From Martelella sp. AD-3 (lineage in GTDB: Bacteria > Pseudomonadota > Alphaproteobacteria > Rhizobiales > Rhizobiaceae), in contig NZ_CP014275.1 in NCBI RefSeq assembly GCF_001578105.1, positions 1,612,001 to 1,676,000 on the forward strand: DNA of 64,000 nucleotides. Direction: 5' to 3'. The notes below the pieces were generated by a model. It searched no databases. It was not told the origin of the DNA and saw only the letters and a list, made by a program, of their open reading frames with translations. The translations under genes were made by a program, and so were the position numbers. This document shows, piece after piece, positions 52,106 through 61,300 of this stretch; position 1 is the first letter of the stretch, and every line of letters starts with the position of its first letter.

Positions 52106-52332
52106 TTGCCGATCACGTCAGGACGTTGTTCGAGCTTGCCGTGTCCTCCGAGCGGATCCACTGGACGCCGGCGACTTTCTGGGCGGCGACCCCTTCAGAA
52201 CTTGCCATGGCGATTGCCGGCGTAACAGGCCGATCCTCGCAGGCATCGCCCGTCAGCCGCACGCGGATCCGCGAGATCGTCGCGGACCACGGCCCCCAAA
52301 AATCCATTCGTCAGAGAGCTAAGCGAAGATGA
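51695..52332 (+). CDS. Tail assembly chaperone, -1 frameshift fusion (lambda G-T analogue)
   Basis: A -1 slip at A AAA AAG (52081-52087) joins the first 131 residues to an 81-residue extension in the other frame. The extension has HWTPATFWAATPSELAMAIA, a typical tail-chaperone T-type segment. It has no start codon of its own with a ribosome-binding site, so frameshifting is the likely way it is made. The fused product would have about 212 residues. It ends by overlapping the tape measure start (ATGA). Confidence 0.75.
52081..52125 (+). promoter_or_regulatory. -1 frameshift signal: slippery heptamer and hairpin
   Basis: The zero-frame codons GGA AAA AAG contain the heptamer A AAA AAG (52081-52087), the same type used in E. 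coli dnaX. After a 10-base spacer, CGTCCTGA (52098-52105) pairs perfectly with TCAGGACG (52118-52125) around a 12-base loop; the stem includes the zero-frame stop. This is a textbook layout for programmed -1 frameshifting. Confidence 0.8.
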
Positions 52333-54251
52333 GCAGACCGGATATTCCCGTCACGATCGGCGCCGATGATCGCGAGTTTCGAACCGCGATGACGCGGGTC
52401 CGGATGCAGGCGCGCACCGCTGCCAACGATACGGCAAGCTCGTTCCTGTCGATCCGGAAGAAGATCGGCGGTCTGGACGGCATCTTCGGGGCGTTGCGCG
52501 GCGGTCCGGCAGGCCTTGCCGCCTCGCTAGGCCTCGGCGTGATTGTCAGCGAAACGCAGAAGGCCGTGGACGCCGTGGCGGATCTCGGCAAGGCGGCAAA
52601 GACCGCCGGGGTCGACTTCGAGGCGTTCCAGGAATTGCGCTATGCGGCCGTCAAGAATCGTATTGAATTGCACGCCTTGACCGACGGCCTGAAGGAAATG
52701 CAGCTTCGCGCCGATGAATTCGTCAAGACCGGCGGCGGGTCTGCGGCCGAGTCCTTTCAACGTCTCGGCCTTTCCGCCCGACAGCTCACCCGCATGCTGG
52801 AAGACCCGGCGGTGATGTTCGAAACGCTGATCGGCAAGATCCGCGAACTCGACAGGGCGGCGCAGATCCGGGTGCTGGACGAGATCTTCGGCGGCACGGC
52901 TGCGGAGGACTTTGCCGGGCTGATGGACGCTGCCGGCCAGAGCATCTCGGATGCCCGGGAAGAGGCCCGGGACATGGGCGCGGTGATGGATGACGAGCTT
53001 CTGCAACAGGCGGAAGACATCAACGCCGAATGGGAAACCATGGCGCTGATCATCGGCACCAATGTCAAAGGGGCGCTGGTCGATATCGGCGGGTTGATCA
53101 GCGGCCTGATCGGCAAGATGCAGGACCTGAGCTCTGCCATCCAGAATGCGCGGGTGGGCCTGCGTGCTGCCGAGGCCGGCGCCAAAATGGGCGCCATGGC
53201 CGACGGGTCGATATTGCTCCCTCCCGTGAATGTAACGACGTCCTATGATCCAGCCGCCGATTATGCGGACTATAATGCCGGCCGCGAAATCCTCGAGCAG
53301 AAGCTTGCCGCCAACCGGGAGGTATCGGCCGAACTGGAACGGCAGAACGGCCTGACCTCGGACCAGCTCGCGCTGGAAAAGGAAATGGCCGCCGTCCGCA
53401 AGATCTATGAGGAGGCGGGCGGCGCGCCGACAAAGGAAATGGTGCGTGCCCAGGCTGAAGCCCGGCTTGCGGCCAAGACCTCGCGCCGCAGCAGCGGGAA
53501 ATCCGGGGGCGGCGGTGGCTCGGCTGCCACTGCGGTCGATCGGGAACGCGAAGCCGTCGAAAAGCTTATTCAGGCGCTGCAGGACGAACTGCGGATGACC
53601 GAGATGACGGCGGACCAGAAGAAGGTCTTCGAAAACCTCCGCCGCGCCGGCACGGCCGCGACCGACACGGAAAAAGCCTCGATCCGGGAACTGACATTTG
53701 CGATCGAGGCGCAGAGGCACAAGCAGGAAGCCGCCGCCGATACGGCCGAATTCTTCCGCGATACGGCCCGCGACAGCTTTCTGGCGCTGATCCCGGCCAT
53801 CGAAACCGGCAATGCCGCGCTCGACAGCATGATCAACAAGCTGATCGAGGCGGCGGCGCAGGCGGCGCTCTTCGGCGACGGGCCGCTTGGCGGTTTGTTG
53901 GGTGGCGGGCTGCTGAGTGGCTTCCTGCCGGCCCATGCGACGGGCACAAACTTCACCCAGGGCGGCATGGCGCTGGTCGGCGAGCGCGGGCCGGAGATTT
54001 TGAAACTGCCGCGCGGCGGCGAGATCATCCCCAATCACCGGCTTGGGGCGGTCAGTTCTTCGACCTCTTCGGGGTCGGTGATCAGCTCGGTCAGCATTGG
54101 CGATATCAATGTCTCGGTTCCGGAAGGCACGGATCCGAAGGATGCCGTGGCGATGGGCAAGGAATTCCGCAAACAGATCGACGCCGTCGTCGACAGGCGT
54201 CTTCAGGAAAACGCCCGGGTGCGGGGCATGCTTGCAGGAGGGCCGTTCTGA
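52329..54251 (+). CDS. Tail tape measure protein (gpH)
   Basis: A 640-residue protein with a helical N-terminal body (RVRMQARTAANDTASSFLSI, AGLAASLGLGVIVSETQKAV), a hydrophobic Gly-rich stretch (GPLGGLLGGGLLSGFLPAHA) and the lambda-type C-terminal signature (GGMALVGERGPEILKLPRGG). At roughly 0.15 nm per residue it predicts a tail near 95 nm; this is an estimate from the family rule. Confidence 0.9.
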   Translation: MSRPDIPVTIGADDREFRTAMTRVRMQARTAANDTASSFLSIRKKIGGLDGIFGALRGGPAGLAASLGLGVIVSETQKAVDAVADLGKAAKTAGVDFEAFQELRYAAVKNRIELHALTDGLKEMQLRADEFVKTGGGSAAESFQRLGLSARQLTRMLEDPAVMFETLIGKIRELDRAAQIRVLDEIFGGTAAEDFAGLMDAAGQSISDAREEARDMGAVMDDELLQQAEDINAEWETMALIIGTNVKGALVDIGGLISGLIGKMQDLSSAIQNARVGLRAAEAGAKMGAMADGSILLPPVNVTTSYDPAADYADYNAGREILEQKLAANREVSAELERQNGLTSDQLALEKEMAAVRKIYEEAGGAPTKEMVRAQAEARLAAKTSRRSSGKSGGGGGSAATAVDREREAVEKLIQALQDELRMTEMTADQKKVFENLRRAGTAATDTEKASIRELTFAIEAQRHKQEAAADTAEFFRDTARDSFLALIPAIETGNAALDSMINKLIEAAAQAALFGDGPLGGLLGGGLLSGFLPAHATGTNFTQGGMALVGERGPEILKLPRGGEIIPNHRLGAVSSSTSSGSVISSVSIGDINVSVPEGTDPKDAVAMGKEFRKQIDAVVDRRLQENARVRGMLAGGPF

Positions 54252-54598
54252 TGGCCGAAAAGTTCGAGCCGCCGGCATGCCCGGCTATCACCAGCACCAA
54301 ATCGGTGGAGCTGCGCACGCTGGAGAGCCGCTTCGGTGACGGATATTCTCAGCGCAGCGGCGATGGGCTTAACACAACGGGTGTGACCTTCAATGCGATG
54401 TGGCCCGGCCTGACGCTGGACGAAGCCGACCGGATCGAAAGCTTCTTCCTGTCGCTTCGCGGCTTCCATGCGTTTGAATGGAGGTTGCCGCGAGACAAGG
54501 AGGCAAGGCTTTATCGCTGCAAGTCCTGGACAAGAACCGGGGCAGGCGGCGCCCATGACACGATCAACGCGACCATCGAAAGGGTCTTCGACCTATGA
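54251..54598 (+). CDS. Minor tail protein gpM
   Basis: A 115-residue tail tip protein (SVELRTLESRFGDGYSQRSG, FFLSLRGFHAFEWRLPRDKE) of the phage_min_tail (gpM) family, which helps build the tail tip. It shares TGATG with the tape measure gene and overlaps the next gene by ATGA. Confidence 0.88.
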   Translation: MAEKFEPPACPAITSTKSVELRTLESRFGDGYSQRSGDGLNTTGVTFNAMWPGLTLDEADRIESFFLSLRGFHAFEWRLPRDKEARLYRCKSWTRTGAGGAHDTINATIERVFDL

Positions 54599-54963
54599 CG
54601 GAGCTGAAAGTCTATGACGCCACGGGCGTTCAGCGCCCGATTGCCGCCGAGACCAATCCGGATGGGTCGATCAGTCCCCGCCATGGCTTCTCAGCCGAGG
54701 CGGCGGCGCTGGTGGAGGCCGTTCGCGAAGCGGTGGAGATCGTCACCCCGGCGCGCCGGCATAAGGCCGTGACGCCATCCGATGACGCGGTGCTGGAAGA
54801 TGTGCTGTCGGTCTTTGTCGGCTTCGGCGGCGCGGTTGCGATCGAGGCGGGCGGCGGCGTGGCCGTCTATCACTGCCAGAGCGGCACGCTTCTGCCGGTC
54901 GCCGCCCACAAGGTGCTGGCGACCGGCACGACGGCTTCCGAGATCGTGGCGCTGGTCAAATGA
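54595..54963 (+). CDS. Spike-base-like protein (second copy)
   Basis: A 122-residue protein. The second half (SVFVGFGGAVAIEAGGGVAV, YHCQSGTLLPVAAHKVLATG, TTASEIVALV) resembles RCAP_Rcc01079-type spike base proteins, and the first half is a linker (VYDATGVQRPIAAETNPDGS). It sits between gpM and gpL where lambda has no gene. Confidence 0.6.
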   Translation: MTELKVYDATGVQRPIAAETNPDGSISPRHGFSAEAAALVEAVREAVEIVTPARRHKAVTPSDDAVLEDVLSVFVGFGGAVAIEAGGGVAVYHCQSGTLLPVAAHKVLATGTTASEIVALVK

Positions 54964-55715
54964 CGGGATCGCATTATGGCACGATGCTGGTTGTCGAGCA
55001 GGCGGGAAACGGCCTGTCGCAGACAGCGCAGGGGCTGGTGAGCGATGATATCATCCACCTCTATGAACTTGATGCCTCGGTGATCGGCGGCGGCATTTAT
55101 CGCTTCACGTCATCAGCTTTTGAGGAAGCGCCAGTGTCTTTCGGCGGCAATGTCTATGCGCCGACGCCGATCGAGACCGATGGCTGGGAAATGTCGTCGC
55201 AGGGCACCATGCCGCGCCCGACGCTGAAGGTCGCCAATGTCTCGGGCGTGTTGTCGGCCGTGGTCAATGAATTTGGCGATTTGGTCGGCGCGACCTTTCG
55301 AAGGATCCGCACCTTCCGGCGGTTCCTGGATGGCATGGAGGATGCGGATCCGGACGCGCATTTCCCCGTCGATGTCTATCGGATCGAGCAGAAGACCAAC
55401 CAGAACCGCGTCTATATCGAGTGGACGCTGGCCGCCGCGATCGATCAGCAGGGTCGAAAGCTCCCCGGCCGGCAGGTGATCCAGAGCGCCTGCACGCATA
55501 CCTATCGGCGCTTCGACCCGGAAACCGGTTCGTTCGACTATTCCAGGGCCACATGCCCCTATGCGGGCTCGGCCTGTTTTGACGCGAAGGGCAATGCGGT
55601 TTCGGCGTCGGAGGATCGCTGCAGCAAGCTTTTGCAATCGGGCTGCGTCAAGCGCTTCGGCCATGGCGATCTGCCGACCCGGGCCTTTCCCGGCGTTGGC
55701 CGGGCCAACACCTGA
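54960..55715 (+). CDS. Minor tail protein gpL
   Basis: A 251-residue gpL homologue (IHLYELDASVIGGGIYRFTS, WEMSSQGTMPRPTLKVANVS). The C-terminal part has Cys residues in spacing like the Fe-S domain of lambda gpL: SACTHTYRRF, ATCPYAGSACFD, EDRCSKLLQSGCVKRFG. It attaches to the tail tip before gpK. Confidence 0.88.
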   Translation: MTGSHYGTMLVVEQAGNGLSQTAQGLVSDDIIHLYELDASVIGGGIYRFTSSAFEEAPVSFGGNVYAPTPIETDGWEMSSQGTMPRPTLKVANVSGVLSAVVNEFGDLVGATFRRIRTFRRFLDGMEDADPDAHFPVDVYRIEQKTNQNRVYIEWTLAAAIDQQGRKLPGRQVIQSACTHTYRRFDPETGSFDYSRATCPYAGSACFDAKGNAVSASEDRCSKLLQSGCVKRFGHGDLPTRAFPGVGRANT

Positions 55716-55728
55716 AGGATAAGCAATC

Positions 55729-56424
55729 ATGTTTGGTGATGATGTCGCCCGGGATGCCCGGGCGCATGCGCTTGCGGCATGGCCGGAAGAGGCCTGCGGC
55801 GTGGTATCCGGCGGTTGCTATATCCACGTCGAAAACATCGCGGCCGATCGCGAAAACGGCTTCGAAATGCCGGCCGATACCTGGCTGAGGTTCCAGCCGG
55901 AAGCGGTCATCCATAGCCACAATGCCAAAGCGCATCCTCACTGGCCGTCAAAAGCCGATATGGACAGTCAGATCGCGGCGAACATTCCCTTCGGGATTGT
56001 GAGCTGCGACGGCGAGGTGACGACGCCCATTCTCTGGTGGGGCGATCATTGTCTGGATGTAACGCTGACCGGGCGAACCTTCGTGCCGGGCGTGTTCGAT
56101 TGCTACGGGCTGGTGCGCAGCTGGTACTGGCAGGAACGCGGCATCCGCCTTCCGGACTTCGCCCGCTCGAAGAGCTGGTGGGATGAAGGCGAGAACCTGC
56201 TTGCCGACCACTTCCAAGAGGCGGGCTTCCGGGCGGTCGATGCCAGCGAAGCCCGCCCGGGCGATGTGTTCTTCATGCGGCTCGTGTCGAAGGTGCCGTG
56301 TCATTCCGGTGTTCTGCTCGCGGATGGCCTTTGCCTGCATCACCTCGACGGGCGGCTGTCACGGCGTGAGCCGGTCGGGCCCTGGTTGAAGCGCGTAACG
56401 CATTGGGTGCGCTATTCCGGATGA
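55729..56424 (+). CDS. Tail tip JAMM/NlpC-P60 peptidase (gpK-like)
   Basis: A 231-residue protein with two enzyme domains. Residues 1-100 form a JAB/MPN metalloprotease-like fold (EEACGVVSGG, VIHSHNAKAHPHWPSKADMD). Residues 115-231 form an NlpC/P60 cysteine peptidase (Cys in FDCYGLVRSWYW, His in KVPCHSGVLLAD). It should cut cell-wall peptides during tail tip maturation or entry. Its 3' end overlaps the convergent HicB-like gene by 13 bases. Confidence 0.88.
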   Translation: MFGDDVARDARAHALAAWPEEACGVVSGGCYIHVENIAADRENGFEMPADTWLRFQPEAVIHSHNAKAHPHWPSKADMDSQIAANIPFGIVSCDGEVTTPILWWGDHCLDVTLTGRTFVPGVFDCYGLVRSWYWQERGIRLPDFARSKSWWDEGENLLADHFQEAGFRAVDASEARPGDVFFMRLVSKVPCHSGVLLADGLCLHHLDGRLSRREPVGPWLKRVTHWVRYSG

Positions 56425-56672
56425 AACGGGACGGTGACCAGAAAGGCGCCTTCGGCCAGATCGCACATCACGTCGACATCCGCGCGAACGGCATCAATCG
56501 GGCGCGCCTCGGGCGGGTCCTCGCCTTCCAGGTGGAGTGCCAATGCCTCGTTTGCATTGGCCAGAATGTCATCCAGATCGTCGGCTGCGGAGAAGCAACC
56601 CGGAACATCCGGGAAGTGCAGGCCGAAAGCACTTTCGCCTTCCTGGTGAACAACGGCAATGTAATGGGTCAA
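56412..56672 (-). CDS. HicB-family antitoxin-like protein
   Basis: An 86-residue protein with the HicB-like fold (YIAVVHQEGESAFGLHFPDV, PGCFSAADDLDDILANANEA). The start is a TTG at 56672 with AGGAG 6 bases upstream. It has no HicA toxin partner; instead its start overlaps the end of a DUF2442 gene by TTGA. It is part of a reverse-strand cassette inserted in the tail operon. Confidence 0.75.
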   Translation of the reverse strand: MTHYIAVVHQEGESAFGLHFPDVPGCFSAADDLDDILANANEALALHLEGEDPPEARPIDAVRADVDVMCDLAEGAFLVTVPFHPE

Positions 56673-57022
56673 GGTTCGCTCCTGTCTTGCCGCTCCATGG
56701 TGCTGTGGAAATCGTCATTGGTAAATTCTGACGGCGGAAGTGCTTCCAGCCACATGGCGGAAAAGTCGAGCGCGTCATTCCATTCGATGGCGTTGCGATA
56801 TTCGTTGATCCGGAAGGACCGGAACAGCGCATCGTCCTCGCGCAGTGGCTTGTAGAGACGCCGGCTTTCCAGGGCAGGGGCGAGATCGACCGTCTTTTCG
56901 CGGCCGTCGTCAAACCGAACGAACAGTTTGCGGCCCTCGCGCGGCTCGACGGCTGCAAGGCGCGGGACCCTGCGGCCGACCGAAACCACGTCGTCATCAG
57001 GTGGTGAGGCGGTTCCAACCAT
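56669..57022 (-). CDS. DUF2442-family protein
   Basis: About 117 residues. The core (RLAAVEPREGRKLFVRFDDG, REKTVDLAPALESRRLYKPL, FRSFRINEYRNAIEWNDALD) is a DUF2442 domain, which in other bacteria is usually paired with DUF4160 as a toxin-antitoxin-like unit. Here the coupled partner is HicB-like. The ATG at 57022 is preferred to an upstream in-frame start at 57070. Confidence 0.75.
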   Translation of the reverse strand: MVGTASPPDDDVVSVGRRVPRLAAVEPREGRKLFVRFDDGREKTVDLAPALESRRLYKPLREDDALFRSFRINEYRNAIEWNDALDFSAMWLEALPPSEFTNDDFHSTMERQDRSEP

Positions 57023-57071
57023 ATTTAATTCGTTCCTTCGGCTCGGGTTTGTCCAAAGCGCGCAGATCAAT

Positions 57072-57368
57072 CTAGGCCGCTTCGATTTCCGGAATTCTGT
57101 CGAGCTCGGCCTTCATGGCTGCGGCTTGTGTCTTCAGATCATAGCTTGCCTGCATGTTCAGCCAGAATTCCGGGGTCGTGCGGAAGAACTTCGCCAGACG
57201 AAGAGCCGTGTCGGTGGTAATGGCCGTCTGTTCCGTGACGATCCGCTCGATGCGCGTGCGCGGCACATGAAGCCGCTTTGCCAGCGCGCCGGCGCTCATG
57301 CCGAGCGGGACCAGATATTCCTCGCGCAGGATCTCGCCAGGGTGAACCGGGGGCAGAATGGTGTTCAT
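57072..57368 (-). CDS. higA: HigA antitoxin
   Basis: A 98-residue XRE-type antitoxin: PPVHPGEILREEYLVPLGMS, AGALAKRLHVPRTRIERIVT, RLAKFFRTTPEFWLNMQASY. It binds the HigB toxin and represses the operon. It lies 17 bases after higB, the usual order. The two GTATC-N7-GATAC sites upstream of higB are its likely operators. Confidence 0.92.
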   Translation of the reverse strand: MNTILPPVHPGEILREEYLVPLGMSAGALAKRLHVPRTRIERIVTEQTAITTDTALRLAKFFRTTPEFWLNMQASYDLKTQAAAMKAELDRIPEIEAA

Positions 57369-57385
57369 GGCCTTTCCTTTCAGGG

Positions 57386-57667
57386 TCAGTGATAGTCGAC
57401 GATCTCGACATCTTCGGCGCCGCCTTCATGCCAGACAAAACAGATCCGCCATTGGTCGTTGATCCGGATGGAATGCTTCCCCTGCCTGTCGCCCTTGAGG
57501 GCTTCAAGCCGGTTGCCGGGCGGCGATCTCAGATCGTCCAGCACATGCGCGCTATCGATCATGGTGAGCTTGCGAATGGCGGACTTTACCAGATTGGCCG
57601 GAAACCCCTTCGGCGCTTTTCCTGAAGCGACCTTCTCGGTTCTGGCGTCTTTGAACGTCCGGATCAT
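57386..57667 (-). CDS. higB: HigB toxin (RelE superfamily)
   Basis: A 93-residue ribosome-dependent mRNA interferase type: SAIRKLTMIDSAHVLDDLRS, PPGNRLEALKGDRQGKHSIR and INDQWRICFVW. The start is the ATG at 57667, four codons inside a longer frame. It precedes higA. The module protects the prophage or the locus against loss. Confidence 0.9.
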   Translation of the reverse strand: MIRTFKDARTEKVASGKAPKGFPANLVKSAIRKLTMIDSAHVLDDLRSPPGNRLEALKGDRQGKHSIRINDQWRICFVWHEGGAEDVEIVDYH

Positions 57668-57689
57668 GCACGGCTCCACTGTCTGGTTT

Positions 57690-57743
57690 GTATCATAGCG
57701 CGATACGCTTCTTAGTCAATCATAATGTATCATATGACGATAC
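57690..57743. promoter_or_regulatory. Two GTATC-N7-GATAC operators upstream of higBA
   Basis: GTATC and GATAC with a 7-base centre occur at 57690-57706 and 57727-57743, 37 bases apart. They lie between the leftward higBA genes and the rightward gpI gene. Such paired palindromes at a HigA promoter are the expected autoregulatory sites, and they may also affect the tail operon promoter-proximal to gpI. Confidence 0.65.
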
Positions 57744-57759
57744 AAATTTGAGATATCCT

Positions 57760-58356
57760 ATGCTCCGTAAAATCCACCTCCACGGCGAACTCGCCCGGCA
57801 GTTCGAACCGACCTACCAGCTCGACGTCGCGAGCGCAGGCGAGGCGGGCCAGGCGCTCGCCGCCGTCGTGCCAGGCTTCCGGCAATATGCGGCGGACAGA
57901 AACTTCCGTGTCCTGCGCGGAGATCCGGAAACCGGCATGGCGCTCGGGCCGGATGATCTCGACTTTCAACTCGGGCAGGCCGATCTGCATATCGTTCCGG
58001 TCATCGCGGGCGCGGGCAATCGCGGACTTGGCAAGATCATTGCCGGCGTTTTCCTGATCGGGGCGGCCTTCATGTTTCCGGGCGCGATCACCGGCATCGG
58101 CATTGGCGGCTCGACGATCGGCGGGGCGATGAAGGGGCTCGGCGTGGCGCTGGCCATGGGCGGGCTTGGTCAGATGCTGTCGCCGGCGCCGAAGATCAAT
58201 AGCAATAGCGGCGAGGACCAGTCCTCCTATCTCTTCAGCGGCGGCGCCAATGTCACGACCGAAGGCGGACCCGTGCCGCTGGTCTATGGCCCAAAATTCC
58301 GCGTCAAACCGGTGCTGATCGCCGCCGGGCTTTCCACCGAAGACGTGGCCATCTGA
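57760..58356 (+). CDS. Tail assembly protein gpI
   Basis: A 198-residue gpI homologue (FEPTYQLDVASAGEAGQALA, AVVPGFRQYAADRNFRVLRG, LHIVPVIAGAGNRGLGKIIA) with a Gly-rich hydrophobic middle and a C-terminal PLVYGPKFRVKPVLIAAGL. It acts at the tail tip with gpJ. The start at 57760 is chosen by alignment pattern; the ribosome-binding site is weak. Confidence 0.85.
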   Translation: MLRKIHLHGELARQFEPTYQLDVASAGEAGQALAAVVPGFRQYAADRNFRVLRGDPETGMALGPDDLDFQLGQADLHIVPVIAGAGNRGLGKIIAGVFLIGAAFMFPGAITGIGIGGSTIGGAMKGLGVALAMGGLGQMLSPAPKINSNSGEDQSSYLFSGGANVTTEGGPVPLVYGPKFRVKPVLIAAGLSTEDVAI

Positions 58357-58374
58357 GTTACCGGAAACAATCTC

Positions 58375-61300
58375 ATGCATGATTTGCGCATCTCCGGCCG
58401 TGGCGGCGGCAAGGGCGGTAAGAGCGGCGGCTCGGGCGGTTATAGCGAAGCGGCGAACACGCTGCGCTCCAAGCAGACGCTACGGCTTCTGTTCCTGGTC
58501 AGCGAAGGCGTCACTGGCGGGCTGAAGGACGGGGCGAAGTCGATCTTCTTCGATGACGTGCCGGTCCAGAATAGCGACGGCACCTTCAACTTCGAGGGCG
58601 GCTCGTTCGAAACCCGCAATGGCTTTCACGACCAGGCGGCCCTGTCCGGCTTTCCGGCCGTCGAGAACGAACAGGGCGTCGGCGTCGAGATCAAAAAGGA
58701 TCTGTCGGCAACGCGGGCAATCGCCAATCTTGCGGCAACGGCTGTGCGCGTTTCCATTCAGGTGCCGCAGCTGATCTTCACCGATCCTGACAATGGCAAT
58801 GTCAAGGAGAACGCGGTCGACATCGCCATTGATCGCCGCACGGAAGACGGCACATGGAGCCAAGTCCGCACCGATACGATCTCGGGGAAATGCACCTCGC
58901 CCTATGTCCGGGCCTACCGGATCCCGCTTGAGGGGACCGGGCCCTGGTATATCCGCGTGCGGCGGCTTTCCGAGGATGCCAATGGCACGACGTCCAACAA
59001 CCAGACCTACTGGTCGTCCTACACGGTGATTGAAGACTACCGGCTGACCTATCCCGACAGTGCCGTGATGGGCGTGACGCTTGATGCTGCAGAATTCGGC
59101 GGCGGCGCCATTCCGACGGTCTCGGTTGACTGGGCCGGGATCGAGATTGCCGTGCCGTCGAACTATGATCCGGAGGCGCGGTCTTATGCCGGTGTCTGGG
59201 ATGGCACGTTCAAACGCGCGGTCACCGATAACCCCGCCTGGATTTTCCACGACCTTGTGGTCAACGACCGTTATGGCCTCGGCCAATATATCGATGTCGG
59301 GCAGGTGTCCAAATGGGCGCTCTACGAGATCGCACGCTATTGCGACGAAGCGGTCGATGACGGGTTCGGGGGGAAGGAACCGCGCTACACCTTCAACGGC
59401 GCGATCACCTCGCGCGATGAGGCGATCAATGTGCTGACGGCCTTTGCCGGCGTGTTCCGGGGCATGGTCTACTGGGGCACGGGCGCTGTCACGGCGGTCT
59501 GCGACAAGCCTGCCGATCCCGTCAAACTGGTGACGCCCGCCAATGTGGTCGATGGCACATTCAGCTATCAGGGATCGGCGCTCTCGGCCCGCCACACGCA
59601 GGTGCTCGTCCGCTGGTTCGATCCTGCAAACAATTATATGCCGGCAATCGAAGTGGTCGAGGATGCCGACGCGGTGGCGCGGTATGGCTCGCGCCAGACC
59701 GAGATCCAGGCGATCGGCTGCTGTTCGCGCGGGCAGGCGCATCGTTACGGGGCATGGCTGCTCGATACGGAACAGAATTCGACCGAGGTCGTGACCTATC
59801 GGGCCGGGCTTGATCATGCCGATGTCGCGCCGGGCGATGTGGTGCTGGTCGCCGATCCCTCCTATGCCGGCGTGCGCTATGGCGGCCGGGTGAAGGCGGC
59901 GTCCGACGATCTGGCGGCGGTCACGCTCGATGCGCCGGTGACGCTGGCAGACGGCGATGCCTATACGCTCACGGTAGTCATGCCGGACGGCAGTCTCGCA
60001 GACAGAACAGTGACAACCGGGGCAGGGGAAACGGAAACGCTTGCCCTGTCCTCGGCCCTGCCGGATCGCCCGGTCGCCGGCGCGATGTGGATCCTGACAG
60101 GCTCGGATGCCGCGCCGCGCCCGTTCCGGGTGTTGTCGATCACGGAAAACGACAAGCACCAGTTCGATGTCTCGGCGCTGATCTATGATGCGACCAAATG
60201 GGATCGTGTCGAGAAAGGCCTTGAGCTCGAACCGCCATCCTTCTCGACCTATCCGACCGGGCCGCTTCTGGCACCCTCCGATGTGACCGTTGCGGAATAT
60301 CTCTATCTCGCCGGCGGTGTCTCCGCCCGTGGCGCCGTCACCATCGGCTGGAGCGCGCCGAACGATACGAGGGCCACGCTCTATGAAGTCCAGTATCAGG
60401 GACAGGGCGGGATCTGGCTTGCTGTCGGGACCACGGAAAGCGTTTCGATCGATCTGCAGGATCTCGATCCGGGGATCTACAGTTTTAGGGTTCGCTCCGT
60501 CTTTGCGGCGCTCAACCAGCGCTCGCCCTGGGCAACGCTGGACGCGGTCTATCTGGCAAGCGTGCTGTCGCCGCCGGCCAATGTCGAGCGCTTCAATATT
60601 GCCGTGATCGGCGATGTTGCCACGCTGACCTGGTCGCCGGTGACCGCGCTCAACCTGTCGCATTACGTGATCCGCTATTCGCCGGAGCTGACGGGGGTCT
60701 CCTGGCGCTCCTCCGGTGCCCAGCTCGATCATGTCGATGCGACCAGCGTGCAGATCCCGACGCGGCCGGGCACCTATCTGATCAAGGCGGTGACGCGGCA
60801 GGGGGTGGAAAGCCCGGTCGCGACCATGATCCAGACGATGGTCGGCGCCACGCCGATGAATGCGGTCGAACGCTTTGTCGAACAGCCGGCCTGGTCGGGA
60901 TCATTTGACGGCTGCCGGGCGGGCGAGCCGGGATTGCGGCTTGCAGAGGCGGAAGCGGGCGGGCTGTTGCCCTCCGGCACTTATGTCTCTTCCCGCACGA
61001 TCAATCTCGGCTCGGTCTATACGTCCCGGGTAACGCCGGTTCTGTCGGTCTACGGGCAGGATGTCGATGACACGATGTCGAAATGGCCGGTGCTGAGCGC
61101 GCTCGACGGCATTGTCGGCGCGGATGCGTCGAAGTGGAATGCGATCATGGAGATGCGCACCACGGATGACGATCCGGATGATGCCGGCGTGCACTGGTCC
61201 GACTGGCGGGAAGCGGCAACCGGCGATGTGGCGGCAAGGGCCTATCAGATGCGGCTGATCCTCTCTTCGGTCGATGACAACATCACGCCGATCGTCGCAC

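Noticed and set aside
52527..54278. A 583-codon reverse-strand frame
   Set aside because: Antisense to the tape measure gene, with no domains or ribosome-binding site.
58480..60732. A 750-codon open frame on the reverse strand
   Set aside because: It is antisense to gpJ, has no family resemblance, and results from high GC and strong third-position bias of the real gene.
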